Source of the DNA: UBA1359 sp035411265
GTDB lineage: Bacteria > Patescibacteriota > Patescibacteriia > Patescibacteriales > Patescibacteriaceae
NCBI GenBank assembly: GCA_035411265.1
Contig: DAONSQ010000016.1
Span: 1-12,656, forward strand
Length of the DNA stretch: 12,656 nucleotides
Direction: 5' to 3'
Positions 5,782-11,066 of this stretch are shown piece after piece (position 1 is the stretch's first letter; each line of letters begins with the position of its first letter). The notes beneath the pieces were generated by a model that was not told the origin of the DNA, did not search any database, and worked only from the letters and a program-made list of their open reading frames with translations. The position numbers and the translations under genes were made by a program.

Positions 5782-5960
5782 ATTAAATAATCAAGAATGA
5801 TTGCTGTGTCTACCAAACACAGGATTAAATAGTCGGCCTGAGGCCCTAAGTTCTAGTTATTAAATTAAGCGCCTGTCCAACAGGAAGCTAGATGGAACCG
5901 CGAGTAATAAGCCTCGTTCTAGCAATAAACCTTGAGTTTATTGTTGGAATGAGGTTTTTT
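5782..5960 (+). promoter_or_regulatory. T-box riboswitch (tRNA-Thr sensing) controlling thrS by antitermination
   Basis: A T-box leader reads uncharged tRNA: a codon in Stem I pairs with the anticodon and the T-box bulge pairs with the free NCCA end, stabilising the antiterminator. Here the core is GATGGAACCGCG (5891-5902), with bulge TGGAACC at 5893-5899. Antiterminator helices are GCTAGA (5887-5892) with TCTAGC (5918-5923), and CGAG (5901-5904) with CTCG (5913-5916). Upstream are Stem I (TAATC 5788-5792 with GATTA 5823-5827; CTGTGT 5804-5809 with ACACAG 5817-5822; loop CTACCAA, giving ACC, a Thr codon, at 5812-5814), hairpin GGCC-TGA-GGCC (5835-5845) and a Stem III-like hairpin CCTGT-CCA-ACAGG (5872-5884). 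TGGA predicts a tRNA discriminator base U. The T-box identity is firm from motif, terminator and downstream gene; the Stem I model is less certain. Confidence 0.9.
5912..5960 (+). terminator. Regulated terminator of the thrS T-box
   Basis: A 19-bp stem: 5912-5930 pairs with 5936-5954 around loop CTTGA, with three G-U wobbles and no mismatch, followed by six T (5955-5960). Its left arm contains CTCG and TCTAGC, the same bases needed by the antiterminator, so the two folds exclude each other. Confidence 0.93.
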
Positions 5961-5978
5961 ATTTATTAATCAAATTTT

Positions 5979-7781
5979 ATGTCCGAGTATCCAATTGAGG
6001 TTATTCGTCACTCGCTCGCTCACATATTGGCCTCAGCGGTTGTGGAGCTTTATCCTCAAGCCAAGCCAGCCATTGGTCCAGCGATTGATAATGGTTTTTA
6101 TTATGACTTTGATTTTGTTGATGATAAATTAACTGAAGATCAATTAGCTGTTCTTGGTCAAAAAATGACGGCCTTAATCGCTCAGAATCTATCTTTTAGC
6201 CAAGTTACTAAAAACATTGACGAAGCCTTAGTTACTGAACAAGCTGCTAATCAAACCTATAAGGCCGAAATTATTGCTGACTTAAAAAAGCAAGGTGAAA
6301 CTACTGTGACTTATTATACAGTTGGCCAATTTACTGATCTTTGCCGTGGGCCGCATGTTGCTTCAACAGCTGATTTGGCTTCAGCTGGTTTTTTGATTCA
6401 TCGTTTAGCTGGTGCTTATTGGCGCGGTGATGAAAAAAATAAGATGCTAACTCGGATTTATGTCTTAGCTTTTGCTAGTCAGACTGAATTAGACAATCAT
6501 CTTAAAATGTTAGCTGAAGCAGAGCAGCGTGACCATCGCAAACTCGGCCGTGAGCTCGACCTTTTTCATATTGATGATAAAGTTGGCTTGGGTTTGCCTT
6601 TGTGGCATCCTAAAGGCGCTATCCTTTGGCATTTGATTGAAGATTTCTGGAAAACTCAACATTTGCGCAACGGTTATGATTTAGTTCGCAGTCCGCATAT
6701 TGGCAATAAAATTCTTTGGGAAACTTCCGGTCACTGGGGATTCTATAATAGCAGTATGTATCCACCACTAGATGCCGGCCAAACCTTAGAAGAAAAACAA
6801 CAGGGAATTAAGGCTAAAGAATCAGAAGAATATCTTCTCAAACCAATGAATTGCCCTTTTCATATTGAGATTTATCAAAATAAGCCGCGTTCTTATCGTG
6901 ATTTTCCACTACGCTATGCTGAATGCGGCACTGTCTATCGCTATGAAAAGAAGGGGGAGCTCTCTGGTTTAACTAGAGTTCGCGGCTTTACCCAGGATGA
7001 TGCCCACATTATTTGTCGTGCCGATCAAGTTGAAACCGAATTAAAACGAGTGGTTGATTTTATTCTCTTTATTTTTAATTCTTTTGGTTTTGATACTAGC
7101 TTGATTAATGTCTACCTATCATTACGCGATCCAGAAAATAAAACCAAATATGCTGGCTCTGATGAAGGTTGGGATTTTACCGAAAATGTCTTGAAAAAAG
7201 TCGCCATTGAAAAAGGTCTTAACTTTACCGAAGAAAAAGGTGAGGCCGCCTTTTATGGACCCAAGCTTGATTTCAAACTCAAAGATGCTCTAGGCCGCGA
7301 ATGGCAATGTTCAACTTTACAATTCGATTTTAACTTGCCGGAAAGATTTGATATGAACTATACCAATTCTGAAGGCCAAGCTGAGCGCCCCTATGTGCTT
7401 CATCGCGCTTTATTCGGTTCATTTGAGCGTTTTATCGCATTATTGATTGAAAATTATGCTGGCGCCTTCCCGCTGTGGTTAGCTCCAATTCAAGTCAAAG
7501 TTTTAGCAGTTGGTGAAAAACATCACGACTATTGCCAAGCCCTGGTTGATGAATTGCGTCAAGTCGATATCCGCGCTGAAGTTGATAATAATGATGAAAC
7601 TGTTGGTAATAAAATTCGTAAAGCAGCCGCCGAAAAGATACCTTATGTCTTAGTGGTTGGCGATCAAGAAATTGCTTCTAGTGAGTTAGCAATCCGTCAA
7701 AGAGGTTCAGCTGATTTGATTAAATTAAATCGAGTCGATTTCCTTAAAATGCTTCAAGATAAAGTAACTAATCGTCAGTAA
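5979..7781 (+). CDS. thrS: Threonyl-tRNA synthetase lacking the N-terminal TGS domain
   Basis: Charges tRNA-Thr with threonine. 600 residues against about 640 for the full-length form: the protein begins at the editing domain (IRHSLAHILASA, residues 9-20), with no room for the roughly 60-residue TGS domain because the T-box terminator ends 18 bases upstream. The zinc and catalytic ligands of the editing site are present (H11, H15, C122, H126), so serine mischarging can probably be corrected. The class II core has motif 2 (RVRGFTQDDAH, 333-343), motif 3 (around 473-486) and the zinc ligands that select threonine (C292, H343, H475). About 20 extra residues precede KPMNCP compared with E. coli. 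The anticodon-binding domain covers about 500-600. The gene is monocistronic, controlled by the T-box, with a strong terminator after it. No Shine-Dalgarno sequence precedes the ATG. Confidence 0.97.
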   Translation: MSEYPIEVIRHSLAHILASAVVELYPQAKPAIGPAIDNGFYYDFDFVDDKLTEDQLAVLGQKMTALIAQNLSFSQVTKNIDEALVTEQAANQTYKAEIIADLKKQGETTVTYYTVGQFTDLCRGPHVASTADLASAGFLIHRLAGAYWRGDEKNKMLTRIYVLAFASQTELDNHLKMLAEAEQRDHRKLGRELDLFHIDDKVGLGLPLWHPKGAILWHLIEDFWKTQHLRNGYDLVRSPHIGNKILWETSGHWGFYNSSMYPPLDAGQTLEEKQQGIKAKESEEYLLKPMNCPFHIEIYQNKPRSYRDFPLRYAECGTVYRYEKKGELSGLTRVRGFTQDDAHIICRADQVETELKRVVDFILFIFNSFGFDTSLINVYLSLRDPENKTKYAGSDEGWDFTENVLKKVAIEKGLNFTEEKGEAAFYGPKLDFKLKDALGREWQCSTLQFDFNLPERFDMNYTNSEGQAERPYVLHRALFGSFERFIALLIENYAGAFPLWLAPIQVKVLAVGEKHHDYCQALVDELRQVDIRAEVDNNDETVGNKIRKAAAEKIPYVLVVGDQEIASSELAIRQRGSADLIKLNRVDFLKMLQDKVTNRQ

Positions 7782-7786
7782 GTACT

Positions 7787-7833
7787 AAAAAAATAAGGCT
7801 TAAATCCATTCGGGTATTAAGCCTTATTTTTTT
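7787..7833. terminator. Bidirectional intrinsic terminator after thrS
   Basis: A perfect 17-bp outer stem, 7787-7803 with 7817-7833, with seven A at the left end and seven T at the right. Core TAAGGCTTAA pairs with TTAAGCCTTA, and ATCC/GGGT may extend the stem inwards. It ends thrS on plus and the small membrane-protein gene on minus. Confidence 0.92.
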
Positions 7834-7854
7834 ATGTTATAATAACTTCGTTAT

Positions 7855-8079
7855 TTACAGGATTGGTTGACGCCAATTTTTCAAGCGCTGACCGATTAAT
7901 TGTCGTTTACCTTCTAATCTGAGAGCCCAGAGATTACTAGGTTGATAGCGAACTAGCAGTTCCAGGCCGATAAAAATTAAAATCCAGCCCGGTATAATTG
8001 GTAAAATCAAACCAGCCAAACCTAGTAGTAGGCAGGTATAGGCTGTAACTATTTGACTGTAACGAATTATTCTAGCCAT
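7855..8079 (-). CDS. Small PGPGW-type membrane protein
   Basis: 74 residues if started at MARIIRYSQ. A longer in-frame start at 8172 is rejected because the promoter at 8111-8139 would begin transcription near 8104, and because the longer form would overlap the divergent gene. One hydrophobic stretch from about residue 9 to 43 forms two short membrane helices joined by LPIIPGW (26-32), which resembles the PGPGW family of small putative membrane proteins (YbaN-like). The C-terminal tail (54-70) is basic and probably cytoplasmic. The family has no established biochemical role. It lies between the bidirectional terminator after thrS and a divergent promoter, and is transcribed alone. Confidence 0.75.
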   Translation of the reverse strand: MARIIRYSQIVTAYTCLLLGLAGLILPIIPGWILIFIGLELLVRYQPSNLWALRLEGKRQLIGQRLKNWRQPIL

Positions 8080-8094
8080 TGGGCGGATAAAACT

Positions 8095-8123
8095 TTTAAA
8101 AAAACTTATCTTTATATCATAAT
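8095..8123 (+). promoter_or_regulatory. Candidate promoter of the coiled-coil/secreted gene pair
   Basis: TTTAAA (8095-8100), 17 bases, CATAAT (8118-8123). Predicted start near 8130, leader about 17 nt. It physically overlaps the minus-strand promoter at 8111-8139. Confidence 0.4.
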
Positions 8124-8139
8124 TAAATCTTTTTGTCAA
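8111..8139 (-). promoter_or_regulatory. Strong sigma70-type promoter of the PGPGW gene
   Basis: On the minus strand: perfect TTGACA (8139-8134), 17-base spacer, TATAAA (8116-8111) preceded by TGA (extended -10). Start near 8104, 25 nt before the ATG at 8079. This promoter decides the start of the gene. Confidence 0.75.
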
Positions 8140-8146
8140 TATTATT

Positions 8147-8506
8147 ATGCGTACACCACAAGAAATGTTCAATCAATTACAGGAATTAAAACACGAGCGT
8201 AAATCATTGCAGGCTGTCTATCGTGACGCTTTAGCTAGTACCGGGGAATATAAACGATTAACCGATGAAATCAAAACTATGCGCGAAAAACGCAAGATGA
8301 TTATTCAAGCTGTTGAAGCTGATTTGCGCAGCGAATTAGATCGTCTCGATGAAATTAAAGATGAAATCAATAATGATAAAGCTCTTTTGGCTGACGCTGT
8401 CATTAGTCAGCTAACTAAAGGAGAACCAGTAGTAGTGGTTGATGAGTATCAAGAAAAATACGAACCAGTTTTTACTGTAACTTTCCGCAAAGAGGGTAGT
8501 AATTAA
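8147..8506 (+). CDS. Small charged coiled-coil protein of unknown function
   Basis: 119 residues, cytoplasmic, family not recognised. Residues 5-80 are almost continuously helical and highly charged (Glu/Lys/Arg/Asp with heptad-like Leu/Ile spacing), strongly suggesting a coiled coil. The C terminus (93-115) switches to beta-type sequence with the Val run PVVVVDEY and FTVTFRKE. It could be an oligomerising scaffold or a nucleic-acid-associated protein, but nothing in the sequence decides. The ATG is chosen because it lies just after the promoter and begins the helical segment. The next gene starts five bases after its stop, so the two form an operon. Confidence 0.75.
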   Translation: MRTPQEMFNQLQELKHERKSLQAVYRDALASTGEYKRLTDEIKTMREKRKMIIQAVEADLRSELDRLDEIKDEINNDKALLADAVISQLTKGEPVVVVDEYQEKYEPVFTVTFRKEGSN

Positions 8507-8511
8507 TTTTT

Positions 8512-9126
8512 ATGAAAAAACGTTTACTCTGGTTACTGCTTGGTTCACTTTTTTTGGCTAGTATTTTAGCTGCCATTAAAACTATCGAGGAAAGACGAGT
8601 AACAGCCATTATTGAAGATCCGGTCATTGTTCCGCCAATGGCTGAAGGTGAGTTTATTTTACCTGACAATGGGCCGCAAATTGCCCCAGTTACTAAAGAG
8701 ACTATAGCTAGAATTAGCTGCCCCAAGCCGCTATCAGCTAATGATTGGTTGGTCGAAGTAAGTTCAAACGAACCAGCTGCTTTAGACTTAGGGGATCAAG
8801 TACTAACTCTAGCTGATAAACAAGCTATCATTAACTCTTATAAAAATAAGACTATTAATTTGGCCGGCCATTTTCATTTTGCTAGCTGGTCTTGCGGCCA
8901 AAACTGTCAAAAAGGCGCTATTATTAATACTAATAATGGTCAACTGATTGCTTTTGGTTCTAATGATGATTTGGAAGCAAGCGGTTGGAGCTTTACGCCG
9001 ACTAGTAGTTTGCTGACTATTAATCCAGATAGCCAAAATCAGCAAAAACCAACTATTTATACTTTAGTTGAAGATCAAGGTTTGCGCCGCATTTGTTATT
9101 TGACTCAAACCACTATTTCAGATTAG
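8512..9126 (+). CDS. Exported or membrane-anchored protein with a GHF...WxCGxxC motif
   Basis: 204 residues. A Lys-Lys-Arg start and a hydrophobic segment at 5-22 give a signal anchor; the rest should be outside the membrane. A Pro-rich linker (39-60) leads to a domain with Cys70, Cys128, Cys132 and Cys195. The block NLAGHFHFASWSCGQNCQ (116-133), followed by GAIINTNNGQLIAFG, resembles a block I recall from uncharacterised secreted proteins (pattern GHY...WGCGxxCQ...G). No function is established. The four cysteines could form two disulfides outside the cell, which would fit the thiol-redox operon in this window, but that link is inference. Second gene of the operon with the coiled-coil protein. 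Its last 14 bases overlap the 3' end of uvrB on the other strand, with no terminator visible between them. Confidence 0.75.
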   Translation: MKKRLLWLLLGSLFLASILAAIKTIEERRVTAIIEDPVIVPPMAEGEFILPDNGPQIAPVTKETIARISCPKPLSANDWLVEVSSNEPAALDLGDQVLTLADKQAIINSYKNKTINLAGHFHFASWSCGQNCQKGAIINTNNGQLIAFGSNDDLEASGWSFTPTSSLLTINPDSQNQQKPTIYTLVEDQGLRRICYLTQTTISD

Positions 9127-10939
9127 ACCAGTTAGCATTAACAATTCCTTTAGGGGTAATCCCATTGGCTTTATTGTAATCAGCTTGAATCTGACGCCGG
9201 CGTTCGGTTTCGCGAATAGCGTATTCCATGGCCGGTGTTTTTTTATCAGCATACATAATAACCTTCCCTTTAATATGACGAGCCGCTCGGCCGATAGTCT
9301 GGACTAGTGAAGTTTCGTTGCGTAAAAAGCCAGAAATATCAGCATCCAAAATAATAATTAAAGAAACTTCTGGCAAATCCAAGCCCTCACGCAAAAGATT
9401 GACACCAACCAAAACGTCGTATTTACCGCTGCGTAGATCGTCTAAAATTTCAATCCGTTCCAAAGTATCAATGTCGCTATGTAAATAACTGGTTTTAAGA
9501 CCGGATTCAGTCAAATAATCAGCCAGTTCTTCAGCCATTCTTTTAGTTAAAGTAGTGATCAAAACTCTTTCACCTTGAGCAGCTCTCAGCTGACACTCAT
9601 TTATCAAATCAGCAACCTGGCCATGAGTTGGCCGAACTTCAATAATTGGATCTAGGAGTCCAGTCGGTCGAATAATTTGTTCAACAATTTGCTTTGAATG
9701 CTCCATTTCGTAACGACCAGGAGTAGCAGTGGTATATAATACTTGATTAACTTTTTGGTTAAATTCTTGCAAATTAAGCGGTCGGTTATCCATGGCGCTT
9801 GGTAGTCTAAAGCCAAATTCAATCAAAACTTCTTTGCGCGCGTGATCACCAGCAAACATGCCATTAATTTGTGGCACTGCCACATGGGATTCATCAATTA
9901 CGGTTAAAAAATCATTAGGAAAAAAATCGATCAAAGTGGCTGGTGGCGAACCAGGTTCACGACCTGATAAATGCCGTGAATAATTTTCAATCCCATTGCA
10001 ATAACCGACTTGCTCCAACATTTCTAAGTCATAATTGGTTTTGCGCTCTAATCTTTCAGCCTCTAGTAAACGACCAGCTTCTTTAAATTTATCGACCTGC
10101 TCTTTAAGTTCAGCTCGGATATCTTCCATGGCCACAGCTAAACGATCGGGCTGAGTCATAAAATGCTTAGCGGGTAAAATTGTCAATTCGATCATTTTTT
10201 TTGCCTGGCTCGGTAAAAGATCATGAAGATTGGCTGGCCGACCTTTTTCTTTGTCGGGATTTATCGGCCAAAGATAAATTGAATTAATAATATCGTCAAA
10301 TAAATCCAAACGAATTATTGCTTCACCAGTCGCTAGATAAATGTCAATAATATCTCCCGATACTCTGAATTGACCGCGACGGCAAGCAATATCTTGGCGC
10401 TGATATTGCATTTCTAATAATTTACGGATTATTTCTTGTCGATTAATAACTTGACCCTGTTCAAATTTCTGACTAAGGGATTGATAATCTAGTTTTTCAC
10501 CTAAACCATAAATACAAGAAACACTAGCAACAATAATCACATCATTTCTAGTCATTAAAGCTTGTGTGGCAGCATGGCGCAAACGATCAATATCTTCATT
10601 AATGGTAGCTTCTTTTTCAATATAGGTATCAGTCGGCGGCAAATAAGCTTCCGGCTGATAGTAATCATAATAAGAAACAAAATAATGAACAGCATTTTCC
10701 GGAAAGAAAGCCTTGAATTCTTTATATAGCTGAGCGGCTAAAGTTTTATTAGGCGAGATGATTAAAGTTGGTTTTTGTATCTGTTCGATAACATTAGCAA
10801 TCGTAAAAGTTTTGCCACTGCCAGTTACTCCTAGTAAAGTTTGATCGCGATAACCCTGTTTTAAGCCAGTCACCAATTGCTTAATTGCTTGGGGTTGATC
10901 GCCGGTTGGTTTGAAATTAGCCGCTAATTTAAATTTCAT
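9113..10939 (-). CDS. uvrB: Excinuclease ABC subunit B, lacking the C-terminal UVR domain
   Basis: UvrB is the DNA-damage verification subunit of UvrABC. 608 residues against about 660-680 for the full-length form. Start MKFKLAANFKPTGDQPQAI is the standard family start. Visible parts: Walker A GVTGSGKT (37-44), the beta-hairpin region that clamps DNA (YYDYYQPEAYLPPTDTYIEKE begins at 90), the UvrA-interacting domain in the middle, DESH Walker B (349-352), and lobe 2 motifs including RSGKYDVLVGVNLLREGLDLP (503 on) and QTIGRAAR (547-554). The protein stops at NGITPKGIVNANWSNLK, exactly where the linker to the UVR domain usually begins. That domain normally binds UvrC. No UVR-like sequence appears beyond the stop in other minus-strand frames, so a frameshift is unlikely. 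The gene diverges from ileS. Confidence 0.97.
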   Translation of the reverse strand: MKFKLAANFKPTGDQPQAIKQLVTGLKQGYRDQTLLGVTGSGKTFTIANVIEQIQKPTLIISPNKTLAAQLYKEFKAFFPENAVHYFVSYYDYYQPEAYLPPTDTYIEKEATINEDIDRLRHAATQALMTRNDVIIVASVSCIYGLGEKLDYQSLSQKFEQGQVINRQEIIRKLLEMQYQRQDIACRRGQFRVSGDIIDIYLATGEAIIRLDLFDDIINSIYLWPINPDKEKGRPANLHDLLPSQAKKMIELTILPAKHFMTQPDRLAVAMEDIRAELKEQVDKFKEAGRLLEAERLERKTNYDLEMLEQVGYCNGIENYSRHLSGREPGSPPATLIDFFPNDFLTVIDESHVAVPQINGMFAGDHARKEVLIEFGFRLPSAMDNRPLNLQEFNQKVNQVLYTTATPGRYEMEHSKQIVEQIIRPTGLLDPIIEVRPTHGQVADLINECQLRAAQGERVLITTLTKRMAEELADYLTESGLKTSYLHSDIDTLERIEILDDLRSGKYDVLVGVNLLREGLDLPEVSLIIILDADISGFLRNETSLVQTIGRAARHIKGKVIMYADKKTPAMEYAIRETERRRQIQADYNKANGITPKGIVNANWSNLK

Positions 10940-10978
10940 AGAGTTGTTATTAAGTATCTTTAGCCTAGCGCTAATAGA

Positions 10979-11006
10979 CTAATAATTCAAGCTTTTTCTT
11001 TGACAA
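10979..11006 (-). promoter_or_regulatory. Weak candidate promoter of uvrB
   Basis: On the minus strand: TTGTCA (11006-11001), 16 bases, TATTAG (10984-10979). The -35 overlaps the ileS -35 almost exactly on the other strand. The predicted start near 10972 lies inside the left inverted-repeat copy. The -10 is only a four-of-six match. Confidence 0.25.
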
Positions 11007-11028
11007 AAAGCCTGATTTTTCGTAGACT
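11000..11028 (+). promoter_or_regulatory. Promoter of ileS
   Basis: Perfect TTGACA (11000-11005), 17-base spacer, TAGACT (11023-11028). Predicted start near 11035, leader about 32 nt. There is no T-box or other leader structure before ileS, unlike thrS. Confidence 0.6.
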
Positions 11029-11038
11029 TAATTTAAGT
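11026..11038. promoter_or_regulatory. 13-bp palindrome over the ileS -10 and start point
   Basis: ACTTAA-T-TTAAGT is a perfect inverted repeat with one central base. Its position over the -10 and predicted +1 is where a repressor operator would lie. AT-rich palindromes of this size also arise by chance. Confidence 0.3.
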
Positions 11039-11066
11039 TAACAGTAAAATTAGCGCTAGTTTTTTT

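Larger units (their letters stand above)
10965..11059. repeat. Perfect 11-bp inverted repeat flanking the uvrB-ileS divergent promoters
   Basis: CTAGCGCTAAT (10965-10975) and ATTAGCGCTAG (11049-11059) are exact reverse complements; each contains the 8-bp palindrome TAGCGCTA. The palindrome centres are 85 bp apart, about eight helical turns. Each copy lies shortly before one of the two start codons. The two copies are not expected on one RNA, given the promoter positions, so DNA-level binding sites are more likely than a hairpin. Confidence 0.6.

Noticed and set aside
5768..5833. ACTATT/AATAGT as the base of T-box Stem I
   Set aside because: ACTATT overlaps the -10 box of the thrS promoter and would not be transcribed if the start is near 5782.
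8080..8172. A longer start for the PGPGW membrane protein at 8172 (105 residues)
   Set aside because: The strong promoter at 8111-8139 starts transcription near 8104, downstream of that codon, and the extension would overlap the divergent gene.
8472..9045. Minus-strand frames at 8472-8726 and 8809-9045, also considered as a frameshifted UVR tail of uvrB
   Set aside because: Their translations do not resemble the UVR motif and are antisense to an exported-protein gene with a clear signal segment.
11049..11066. TAGCGCTA plus seven T before ileS as an intrinsic terminator
   Set aside because: The palindrome leaves no loop, and its inverted partner at 10965 lies upstream of the predicted ileS start, so no hairpin would form in the RNA.
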